This document shows positions 55,061 through 64,000 of a DNA stretch of 64,000 nt, in pieces; position 1 is the first letter of the stretch, and every line of letters starts with the position of its first letter. The translations under genes and the position numbers were made by a program. The notes beneath the pieces were generated by a model. That model was not told the origin of the DNA. It did not search any database and saw only the letters and a list, made by a program, of their open reading frames with translations. Source of the DNA: Pleurostoma richardsiae (lineage: Eukaryota > Ascomycota > Sordariomycetes > Calosphaeriales > Pleurostomataceae); the NCBI GenBank assembly GCA_030052745.1, contig JANBVO010000035.1:124001-188000 (forward strand). The letters are read 5' to 3'.

Positions 55061-56428
55061 ATGTCTACGATCGTCCAAGCTGTACCGCATTCCTTCGGCC
55101 ATACCATGCCAGATGCAATGGCCGGGCCGCTCAACGGATGGTTACATGAGCCGTCCTATGCTCCCCGAAATGGCTACTACCCGCAAGATCACCAAATAAG
55201 CCAGGGCGAGCGGCTCCCGGGGCCGTCTAGTTTACTTTCTGGACCTCCACCTCCTCCAACTGTCGCCAGTGGGCGCGATTACGTCGGGAGCAAGTCGGGA
55301 TACTATTCTGACTTCGGGACGCCTTCACCCATACAACCATCGCCACCGCAACTACCACTTGCTGGTAGTAACAGTCATCAATTTGCAATGCAGAGGAGGC
55401 TACCGTCCACAGACGTGCGGCTGTCGCCGACTCAGTCGTCAACGGCGAGTGACAGGTCAGACGAGATCCCAGACATCGCGAGACTCCGGCAACGCCATAT
55501 GCAGACCAGGCAGCAGGTGCAGGCCCGGGTTCCTCGCCTACATGATCCTTTGCAGCTACGGAGAGATAGGGAAATCAGCCGCCGACCCTTTCCCGCCCCC
55601 AGCGGCAGGCCTATTATAGCATCACAGACCACCAGCCCACCGAGTCACTCTATGCCGTCTCCGAGACCCGAACCGAAGTCCATGTCTATCGCCAACCTCC
55701 TGAGCGGAGAGGACAGGACAGGAAGCGTCCGAGGCGATTCAAAGGCGCCGGCTCACCCCATCAAGCGGGATACGACGGAGTACAAGATCACAGTGCGGCA
55801 GCAGCCAGTTGCTGCCCGATCTTGTGGCTTTGGTGAGCGAGACAGACGGGTCATCGATCCTCCACCGATTGTCCAACTCGTTGCTGAGAATCCAGAGGCA
55901 ACGGCAGAAGAGCTCAAGAAGAAGATCAGGGTTAACTCAGCCGTGGTCCATTGCTCTATTTGGAACGAGGCCGGTGACCAGGACAATTCGGCCATGCCAG
56001 AAGACTATCGACAGCAGCGAAGACTAATGGGGACGCTTGTGTCGTCACCTTTTGTCGGCCTTGACGAGAACGGCAAGGAGGGTTGCTTTTTCTGCTTTCC
56101 TGATCTGTCGTGTCGGACACCTGGTTCATTCCGGCTGAAGTTCGCCCTCATTATAATAGACGTGACTCGTCAAAGGCCTGGATCAAGCTTTCCTATTGTG
56201 GCCACTGCTATGAGCGACGTCTTTACGGTATACAATGCGAAGGACTTCCCCGGCATGACTGCAAGTACGGCTTTGACGAAGAGACTAAAGGAGCAAGGTT
56301 GCCTCATCTCCATCAAGAAAGGCAACGAGAAGACGAATGCCGCGCGGGCACGGGAGGACAGTGAAGATGAGGACGAAGAAGAGGGCTCCTCGGCAGGAAG
56401 AACAAGGAAGAGAGCGAGGCGGTCATGA
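55061..56428 (+). CDS. velC: Velvet-domain regulator VelC
   Basis: Intronless frame of 455 residues from ATG (MSTIVQAVPHSFGHTMPDAM); upstream codons in frame have no ATG. Residues 1-235 are Pro/Ser/Gln-rich and disordered. The velvet domain covers about 240-425: YKITVRQQPVAARSCGFGER, DRRVIDPPPIVQL, VHCSIWNEAG, LMGTLVSSPFVGLDENGKEG, CFFCFPDLSCRTPGSFRLKF, VFTVYNAKDFPGM and LKEQGCLISIKK. A single-block velvet domain with a long N-terminal arm and the CFFCFPDLS segment points to VelC rather than VeA, VelB or VosA. The acidic tail (SEDEDEEE) and RTRKRARRS suggest a nuclear signal. Velvet proteins bind DNA through an NF-kappaB-like fold and control development and secondary metabolism; VelC favours sexual development in Aspergillus. 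It sits behind an unusually long non-coding region. Confidence 0.92.
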   Translation: MSTIVQAVPHSFGHTMPDAMAGPLNGWLHEPSYAPRNGYYPQDHQISQGERLPGPSSLLSGPPPPPTVASGRDYVGSKSGYYSDFGTPSPIQPSPPQLPLAGSNSHQFAMQRRLPSTDVRLSPTQSSTASDRSDEIPDIARLRQRHMQTRQQVQARVPRLHDPLQLRRDREISRRPFPAPSGRPIIASQTTSPPSHSMPSPRPEPKSMSIANLLSGEDRTGSVRGDSKAPAHPIKRDTTEYKITVRQQPVAARSCGFGERDRRVIDPPPIVQLVAENPEATAEELKKKIRVNSAVVHCSIWNEAGDQDNSAMPEDYRQQRRLMGTLVSSPFVGLDENGKEGCFFCFPDLSCRTPGSFRLKFALIIIDVTRQRPGSSFPIVATAMSDVFTVYNAKDFPGMTASTALTKRLKEQGCLISIKKGNEKTNAARAREDSEDEDEEEGSSAGRTRKRARRS

Positions 56429-58771
56429 CGACGGCGAGTGGCGGCTTGCTATCTGCACTACGATGAAATAACTCGGCGTTGGTCTAATGGCGTAAACATA
56501 GGGGAATATACGAGGCTATCATAGCGGGAGAGATGTCGGGATGGCGTCGGGTCTGCGGGACACACTTTCTAGCATCACTCACGACAGACGAGGCGACCTC
56601 ATCATCTCGCCTGTCTTCGCGGGCATATCTCATCTAAACCGTTTGTTCCAGGATCCGGGGAGGCCTATTCGTCGTGGGCACAGTGGCGGGCGTCGTTTCT
56701 TTAGACTGCATCGGGTGATCGGGACGGGTAACGGACGCACTTGGGCAAGAAGTGGGATATCACGACTGACGAAGCGGGAGGCTCCCGAGGGCCGCTAGTG
56801 GAGGAGCATGCCGCCCGCCTTAGTTACTGCTTATTTGACAGCCCTAATACAGCGCTAACTTGCGCCATCGCTCGATCTCTCAATGCAAGCTGGGCCGATC
56901 CCTGAGCTAGGAGGGGACAGGGCTGGAGACCCTCCGATGGCGGTGAGCGATGCCGTCTACCGGCCGGCGAGTCATGCAGTCACTCGGGGGAGCGCCTGGT
57001 TTGCTTTCTGTCCCGGTACATGTTGAGATCAGGGAGATCTAGCGAACGCCTACTCTCCCGCCAGACGGTAAAGCAAGACAAGCGCATTGCTTGGAATGCG
57101 GCAGACATGGCATACCTGGTGAGACCTGCAGCCTGGGAGCGCGGCCGGCGACCAGGTAGCCGGCTCGTCAGCTTTCAGGTTCCCGAGCCGCCTGGGTTTC
57201 CGGCCGCCCTCCCTCTACAGTCGTGCCACGGCGTCTGTCAGCAGGACGCAAGTGATGTACCTGGTTAGGCACTATCTGACTTCACACAGGCTGGGTGATA
57301 CGAAGCGGCTGCGCATACGTGCCGTCATGAGGTGGAGAAGAGCACAGAGCACTCCGCACCCGTGGTGAAACAACGGACGAGTGCCGTTGACGAGGAGAGA
57401 TTGAAATAAAGTAGTGGAGCCGGCGGTCCCCCGGCGTCTGTCCACCTGAAACAGTGCGCACCCCCGCCCGCCTAGGCCGCGTTCCGTGCACCTCCACATT
57501 TTCTTTTTTCCAGGGCTGCGGAGACTCTCTCCCTGGATCAACCGCCAGTTCCGCAGCAAATGCTCCGACATGGCAGGTAAGCCGTTCCACAACTGCCTTC
57601 CTTCTGCAAAAGAAGGGGGAAGCTGGGAATGCAGAGTCGCTTCCTCTGAAACGCACTAGGAACGAGTCTTTCCCTAGTAAAGGGAGGAGGAGAAAGAGAA
57701 TCAGATCACAGAGAGGGCGGAGTAGATGCGTGGGGCTTTTCCAGTTGACTGCCGGCCGTGGTTCTGCCTCCTCTTGAATGCAACGTTCCCCGGATCCGCG
57801 ATGGCGCCCCGGTCTCAATCCGCCGCTCGGTCGCTGTGCCTCCGAGGGTTGACCCTCCACCGCAAGATATATCTAATGGTCATAATACGCCTGGTTATTG
57901 CATGCGCACTGATCGGCGCAGGTCTCGTGTCCTGAGTGAATTTTCATTTTTAGGGGCTCTGATAGATGTCGGCATATGCACATCTGCAAGACGGGGCAGG
58001 TGAAACCGGTCCTCTTGTCTGCAGGGGCACGACAGCTTCCGATTTTGACTATTGCTGTCTTGGTAAACGAGTCTGGTCCGGGGATTCGGTGCAGCATAGC
58101 TGCTCAAGGACGACTGCGCGATGGACGACTAGCATATAGTGGGTGCGGACACGCCTGCCAGGGCGCAGTGCTGCCACCGCGCTCCTCGTAAGGTAACCCA
58201 CGTCCTCGCTCAGTGATATGTCTTGTATCGTTTACTCCTAGGGACGGAAAGAAAACTTGAGCCCTTAACACCTTGAATAAAAATCACCGTATGTTCTTCG
58301 TACTATCTCCAGTGAAGCGTTGAAATACAAAGATCCTACAGAGTTGTGATGAAAATAAGAGGGCGCTTCTCCAGTTATAAAACATGCTTCGGTAGGTCGA
58401 CCACCTCATATCCTGTCGAGTAGTAACCCATGGAACTGTGGCACACAGCCTCCATTCCCTATCTCATGTATTAGGAACCAGATGAGCTACTGTCAGTCTC
58501 AGAGCCGGAAATGGCAAAAAAAAAGGAGAAAAAAATTAGGCTTTACTTCTCACTTGAACTCCCGCCCTTACGATAACAGTTTGACCAGAGCGAAGCGAGG
58601 GTGGACAACGCCGCCTTCTGCTACCGGCAAGACACCAGCCGCAGCCATGTGCCTGCACGAGTTTCTGCCCCTTTTTGAACCTATAACCCCTTTTCGCTCG
58701 CCAAATTCATCCCAAGTCCACGGTACACCTCGCTTTTATCACACCCCCCACATCCGGTGCACACACTCAAC
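56429..58771. other. Convergent gene-poor region
   Basis: About 2.3 kb between the 3' ends of velC and the minus-strand mitochondrial-type gene. The reading frames here are short or domain-free (for example 56541-56798 and 57282-57860) and I support none. Confidence 0.45.
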
Positions 58772-59990
58772 TCAACTGGCAAGTAGCCTCCACTCCTCAG
58801 CCCAGCGTTCGTGTTCTGCACGCTCCTCGGCGCCCACCTCCTGCGCCTTCGCCTCCTCCATCTTCGCCAGCTCCGCAGACGCCTCCGCCAGCCCGGATAC
58901 GGCCGCTTTTGCGAGGTACGCTTCGCGCTCGGGCGATTCCGCCGGCAAGACCCGCGCCAGCTCCAGGCACCCCTCCGGGCTGTCCAGCTCCGCGGCCGCC
59001 GTGCGTAGCGCCGCCTCCGCCTCCGCCCGCCGGCCCATCCTCAGCAGGACGCGCGCCCGGCCCAGCATGCAGCTCGCCTCCCACTGCCACCTCTTCGGCC
59101 GCGGTCCCTCCTTCCGCAGGACATCATCTTCCGCGCCGCCGCTCCCCTCCGCTACGGCATCCCCCTCCGCACTCTCCACGGCCTGCCTCTCCGCGTCGGC
59201 GAACGCCCTCAGCGCCGCGGCGTCCTGCCCCCTGGCGGCGAGGATCATCCCGCGCAGCGTGAGGGCGTCGGGCCCGGGGCCCCGCCTGCAGTCGCGCACC
59301 AGGTCGTCGAGGCGGGCCTGGGCGCGGCGGAACAGCAGCGACTCCGGGGCCTGGGCGCTGCGCGCCGCGAAGCTGGCGAGCGTGACGGTCGAGGGCGCGT
59401 GGCCCAGCTCCGAGGCCGAGGACAGCATGTGCGTGCCCAGGCGCCACTGCGCGGGCGCGGAGCCCTGCAGGAGGAGGCCGCCGACGACGTGCAGCTTCCG
59501 CGGGGTCAGGCCATGGTCTGTTGAGCTTGGTGAGTTTTTTTTTGTGTTGCCGAGAGGATGAAGAGAGGGGGTGGGCGGCATGAGGGATGGGGAAGTCATG
59601 CAAACCTTTCTCGAGGGTCGGTCGCCAGGAGCTCTCGCGCTGCGTGACGATAGCGACGTACCGCCTCGCGGCGTTCATGCAGTCCTCTGCGGTCATGCCT
59701 TGCATCTCGGCTTCGTCTAGGGCCCAGGACTTGATGGCTCGCTGCCAGAACTCGAGGGGCGGCACGTCCCCCGGGGAGAAGACGAGCCGCTCTGTGGATC
59801 GCTGAGAGCCCCTCGCGGAGAGTTGAGCAGCCCGTCCGGTGGCATAGTGACGGATGGCAGGACGGATGGCATTACGCGGCTGGGTGAAATTGACAGTTGC
59901 GGTTCGTAAAGAGAGGAGGAGGCAGCCCCTGCAGAGCGGCCGGGTGGCGCCTCTTAAGGGGGTGGTGAAGGTGGTGATGGGAGCCCTCAT
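58772..59990 (-). CDS. Mitochondrial-type Ala/Glu-rich helical repeat protein (TPR/Sel1-like)
   Basis: Two exons, 59990-59606 and 59517-58772, give 376 residues across an 88-base intron with an AACAG acceptor. The donor (GTTTGC) is weak, but the join LEKDHGLTPRK keeps frame and sense. The N terminus (MRAPITTFTTPLRGATRPL, then RPAIRHYATGRAAQ) is Arg/Ser/Thr-rich without acid residues, a good mitochondrial targeting signal. The middle has PLEFWQRAIKSWALDEAEMQ and an MTAEDCMNAARRYV helix. The C-terminal 200 residues are paired Ala-rich helices (LTLRGMILAARGQDAAALRA, MLGRARVLLRMGRRAEAEAA, ESPEREAYLAKAAVSGLAEA) that look like TPR/Sel1 units. The role is unknown. The C-terminal exon has extreme GC3. 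Confidence 0.8.
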
Positions 59991-60493
59991 GATGAGCTGG
60001 CTTCGGCCAATGACACGTTCCCACTTTGCATAAAACAGCTCTCATGGAGCTTCCTTTGTCTTAGATATCAGATATGACCGTCCCAGATTCAATTATGATC
60101 AACACCGTATCTCCATCTCGATTTGTTTAGCGGTTATTCGTTAAGAGGTGCTGAAGATATCATTCATTGCGCGGCTCATTTTTAGCTGGGGTCGTCAAAG
60201 ATGTGACGGCAGAGACAGACCCACCATCGCCAGGAGCCAAAATTAATGGGTAGCCTCACTATCGGACCAATCATCAGACCCATGGCTTATCGTGGTAGAA
60301 AGGGAAAAAAAAAAGTTCAGCAGCAGTAACATCCATCTCACAAGCCGTACTCCGTATCATCTCAGAAGTGAAGTGAACAGCTTTATGACTGCGACGCCGA
60401 TCTGAATGACGCAGTCTCATTCAACTTGCGGCCACAGATACAATATCACTTTGATCTGCTGTATCTCAACACCAAATACCATCAGAGTCCGCA
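59991..60493. promoter_or_regulatory. Divergent promoter region
   Basis: A 503-base space between start codons on opposite strands, the mitochondrial-type protein to the left and the U3-associated protein to the right. It contains an A run (60307-60315). No clear TATA box was found. Confidence 0.55.
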
Positions 60494-61768
60494 ATGCCGG
60501 CAAGAACCCGCTCTCAAAAGGCGGCGGACCCCTCGCCGCCCGCCTCTCCCTCAGTCAACGCCGCCATGAAGGAGACAGAGAGCCCCGCCGCCTCCAAGGG
60601 CTCAAGAAGGGGCAAGCGGAAGTCAGATGTCGAGGCCACCGAGGAATCACCCGCCGATGCCTCTCCCGCCGGAACGCAGAAGAGCCCAGCGGCAAAGAAG
60701 CAGAAGCTCGCCGTGCGAGCCAAGGAACCCCAGGAGCCCGCACAGCCAAAGACGTCAGCGGAGGAGGACCAGAGCCAGCAGCAGGAGCAAGACTCCGGCA
60801 TCGCTGAGATCCCCCGGCAAGAGGAGCAGAAGCAGGCGCCCCCTGCAGCGGCAGTGGCCACGCCCGCCCCGGCGAAGAAGGGCCACATCGTCTTCGACGA
60901 GGACGGGCCCAACGAGTTCTTCACCCCGCTCGAGGCGCTGCCGCCGCGGAGCGCACTCTCGGCCCGCAGCCGCTCGGCGAGAGTCCCGGAGGCGAGAGTG
61001 CCCGAGAAGGTCGACGAGGTGAAGGAGGAAGAGGACGAGGATGACGATGACGACGATGCCGCTCCCGAGGCTGTCTCGACCACCCAGGCCGCGGCGCAGA
61101 CGGCCAAGGCGGCACAGGCTGCGGCGAAGGCCCAGGAGGAGTAAGTCGCCACCACAGAGGGTTCTTTTCATGTGTTGCGGACCTGCTGACCCTTTCCGAA
61201 CAGACAAGCCGCCGCACAGAGGCGCAAGCGCCAGGAGCGCGACGCGCGCCTGAAGAAGCAGGCCGAGGCGCGGAAGCAGCGCGCCGCAGAGGAGGCGGAG
61301 CAGAAGAAGAAGGACCAGCCCACCGCAGACTCTGACGCTGAGTCGTCAGAGGACGACGACGGCGACGACCACCAGCAGCAGCAGCAGCTCGTCGGCCAGA
61401 AGCAGGGCTCCTCCGGCAAGCGGCGCCTCCCCAGCGTGCTCCCCGCCGAGTTCCTCGAGTCGGACGACTCCGACGCCGAGGAGGCCGCCGGAGCGAGGCC
61501 CAAGAAGATCCGGCTCGACGGCCCCGCGGCCGCGGCGGCCGAGGAGGCCCGGAAGGTGCGGCTCCTGCGGCAGAAGGACGCGGAGGAGGCGGGCGCGGGC
61601 CGGCCGCGGGACACGCGCGTCGGGTCGACGGTGTACCGCGTGGTGCGGGCGGGCGGGGACGCGAGGCTGGGCCCGCGGGCGCACGCGGAGTCGCGGAGGC
61701 GCAGGGAGCAGCTGCTGGTGCGGAGCAGGGCGGCGGTGAGGAAGGGGGGGTTCTTCGTCAACAAGTAG
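60494..61768 (+). CDS. U3 snoRNA-associated protein (Utp16/Bud21-like)
   Basis: Two exons, 60494-61140 and 61204-61768, give 403 residues. It begins MPARTRSQKAADPSPPASPS and is low-complexity, acidic and basic in turn (RRGKRKSD, PAAKKQKLA, EEEDEDDDDDD), as expected for a nucleolar protein. The conserved core is in exon 2: SVLPAEFLESDDSDAEE, KKIRL, VGSTVYRVV, LGPRAHAESRRRREQLL and KGGFFVNK at the extreme C terminus, the pattern of the U3_snoRNA_assoc family. The family is part of the small-subunit processome that matures 18S rRNA. The acidic Ala/Glu coiled stretch around the intron and a CAG-encoded poly-Gln (about 61371-61387) are variable linkers. Confidence 0.85.
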
Positions 61769-62397
61769 GGCGGATGGTGTGGGCGATTTGCGAGTCTACG
61801 TGCGAGGAGGTTCTGTCTGGATACCTCTGCCTTAGTCTGTTACTTCGTCTCGAGGGCCGTACTCAGTCACAACGCTCCCTTAATTGGCCCCGTCTGAGGT
61901 CGCCGTCCTCCCTGTGGTCCCGCGATTGATGGACATGGAAGAAAAAGAGAAGTGACATTATATAGAGAAGGCGTGTCTCAAAAAGCATGTTGCTCATGCT
62001 ACACTCCTTAGGGAAATTCTAGCATGGTAAGGCTAACAAGCAAAGCCATTAAGCTCATCAATGGCTCTGTATAAAATCTAATGCTGCATGTGAGGCTCTA
62101 GGGTATGTATGTATGCTGTTCATCTTTCATGCAACCAACCGACTCGTCATCTTCAGGATCCAGCCCGCGCACATCTAGAGCATCCATGCCCAACGAAAGA
62201 GACCGGTCCTTGCTGGATGCTATGCATCATCATGATAGGGGTAATTGCCCCGTCCTGGAATATAGAGTAAGCACGCCGACTTCCTCTTCTGTATTACTCC
62301 CAAGTTCCATCACCTGGGGTATGCAAATCAATGCCCAACACGCTTTCTCGACTCGTGTTCAGGAGTTCTCCTCTCCCCATCAACTCCGCAGTGCTCC
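61769..62397. other. Convergent intergenic region
   Basis: About 630 bases between two 3' ends. The left part is AT-richer than its surroundings. No gene or RNA is seen. Confidence 0.55.
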
Positions 62398-64000
62398 TCA
62401 CTCCCCAGTCGCCCCAACCCAGCTCCTCAGACTCCACCTCTTACTCCTCCTTCTCTCCCGCATCTGCTCCGCCTCCTCCGCGGCGGCGGCCGCGTCCTCC
62501 TCCGCCTCGGCCTCCTCCTCCGTGCCCTTGACACGCCTGCCCATCTCGTTGAGCCTGTAGTCCGCCATCAGGAAGCCCAGCAGCACGATCGGCACGCACA
62601 CCCCCGCCGCGATCGTCAGCAGCCTCGTCATCGTCTCCTGGTACGCCCTGTTGATCGCCAGCCTCTCGGGGCTGCCCACCGCGTAGCTCCTCGCCTTCAC
62701 CACGCTCGCGTATATCTCCGCCGCCTTGCCCTTCGAGCCCTCCGGGAGGTACTGCTCCAGCTTGGCGGGCACCAGCCGGCCCCAGACGGCGCCGGAGATG
62801 GCAGCGCCCACCGCGGCGCCCATCTCGCAGAGAGTCAGGAACACGGCCGTCGCGGCGGCGATGTGCTGGTGGTGGGACGAGGCCGCGGTCTGGACGCCGA
62901 GCTGCGCGGGCATGTTGAGCATGCCCGCGCCGACGCCCAGGGCGACCTGCGTGGCGACGAGCTGCGCGACCGAGGCGTCCTCGGTGCGGTAGCCAATCAT
63001 GAGGCCTATGCCGGCCAGGTAGACAAAGCTGCCGGCGCAGATAGCGTGTTTGTAGCGGTGGGCGTACTTGATGGCCAGAGACACGGCAATGGCGGTGATC
63101 GTGGAGGTGAAGGAGAACGTCTGGGTGATGTGGCCGGCGGCGGCGACGGACTGGTTCTGCACAACGAGGAGGTACGAGTAGAAGTACGGCTGGACCGAAA
63201 GGAAGAACACCACTGTGGACATGTCAGCACATGTGATATCTTGCTGGGAAATTCCTCCTAGGGATGAGGCTCACTGAAGACGAAGAAGCCGATTCCGCAG
63301 CCAGCGCAGAAAGTCCGCGACTTTAACAGACTCAGTGGGATGAGTGGCTGCGGTGCCAGCGAGGGGATCGCTTCCCAGACGGGGTAAGCGATCAGGAACA
63401 CAAAGCCGACAACGAGCATGGCAATGACGCCGCCGTTGCCCCAGCCTCCAGGGAGCCTTGACGCCAGCGTCAGAGGGATTAGTATAAGGGAGAAGGCGGC
63501 GCTCAGGAGGAAAATCCCCATGATGTCCAGATCAAACCACAGCTTTTTGACTGAGGCGAACCCGTTAAAGCGCCTATGCGTGCGGGTGATCAAGCCCATC
63601 TTTCTGGCCTTTCTGGCATTCAGGGAGAGACTGCACGCGAGCGGCAGGAACATGACGGGGAGGATGACCGCCCACATGGCGTAGCCCCAGCGCCATGAGG
63701 TGTTCTTGAGGATGGTATTGGCGATGATGGGGCCGACCCAGACCGTGACGAGGAAGGGCAGGTTCGGCAGGCTGGAGAGCAGGGCGCGGTTGACCAGGTC
63801 GCTCGTGTCGGCGATGAAGATCTGCTGCAGGATCTGGAGCCCCGTGAAGCCCGCCGAGTAGAAGATCTGCGCCGAGGCAAAGGTCTGGACGTTCTGCGAA
63901 CACGCCTGCTGGATGTAGCCTAGGACATACAGCAGTATTGATAGGGAGAAGGCCTCGAAACGGCCGAAGACGTCGGCGATCTTGGCCATGGGCGGCTTGA
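62398..64000 (-). CDS. MFS transporter, siderophore-transporter family (5' end outside window)
   Basis: Partial gene: exons 62398-63212 and 63275 to beyond 64000, with an intron of 62 bases (GTGAGC donor, CCACAG acceptor; the join reads FVFMVFFLSVQPY). The frame runs through the right edge as KPPMAKIADVFGRFEAFSLS, so the first membrane segments are missing. KPPMAKIADVFGR corresponds to the MFS loop 2-3 motif, and FTGLQILQQIFIADTSDLVN, RALLSSLPNLPFLVTVWVG and NTSWRWGYAMWAVI are hallmarks of the fungal siderophore transporter family (MirB/Arn type, 14 segments). The C-terminal half carries further membrane segments, GAGMLNMPAQLGVQTAAS and an acidic tail (EEEAEAEEDAAAAAEEAEQM). Likely role: proton-coupled uptake of ferric siderophores. 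No biosynthesis genes are beside it in this window. Confidence 0.88.

Noticed and set aside
46828-56556. Identical 16-base word (ATGGCGTCGGGTCTGC) at 46828 and 56541
   Set aside because: One shared 16-mer is close to chance expectation within 64 kb, and the flanks do not align.

Overview
The window is nuclear DNA of a filamentous ascomycete, most likely a Sordariomycete. Genes are broken by short spliceosomal introns of about 50-150 bases with GTRAGT-type donors and CTAAC-like branch sites, and are separated by long non-coding stretches. The identifiable products are typically fungal: a leu-1-type isopropylmalate dehydrogenase, a VelC-type velvet regulator, a SARAF homologue, a GPI-anchored wall protein and a siderophore-transporter-family MFS protein. 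There are no bacterial-style operons, no rRNA or tRNA gene that I can support, no CRISPR array and no recognisable transposon. The class-level placement is an inference from protein resemblance and gene structure.

Left end (1-11.1 kb): a 3-isopropylmalate dehydrogenase gene that carries an in-frame stop and a frameshift; a convergent intronless aminoglycoside-phosphotransferase-like gene; a DUF2235 alpha/beta-hydrolase gene whose reading frame is interrupted at one intron; and a charged coiled-coil protein with a J-like C terminus. 11.1-22.4 kb is gene-poor, with one GPI-type Thr-rich wall protein gene (15.7-17.1 kb) and one weak candidate membrane protein (20.06-20.73 kb, minus strand).

Middle (22.4-41.5 kb): a dense block of core genes. 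These are a four-membrane-segment protein with a long Ser/Pro-rich tail, RAD23 (nucleotide excision repair and proteasome shuttle), BDP1 (TFIIIB subunit) and BRE1 (H2B ubiquitin ligase) sharing a divergent promoter, SARAF (store-operated calcium entry regulator), and a full-length MDR-type ABC transporter.

Right part (41.5-64 kb): a secreted Cys-containing DUF7729-like protein with a GPI-like C terminus, then an 8.5 kb interval without a convincing gene in front of the velvet regulator velC. After it come a mitochondrial-type Ala/Glu-rich repeat protein, a U3 snoRNA-associated (UTP16/BUD21-like) protein on a divergent promoter, and the 3' part of a siderophore-transporter-like MFS gene running off the right edge.

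The genes form no single pathway; this is ordinary fungal chromosome with housekeeping islands and large intergenic spaces. The points most worth a second look are the damaged leucine-biosynthesis gene, the interrupted DUF2235 gene, a terminator-like perfect hairpin inside an unassigned reading frame at 49.5 kb, dispersed short ACCTA/TAGGT palindromic clusters, and abrupt GC3 changes inside genes.
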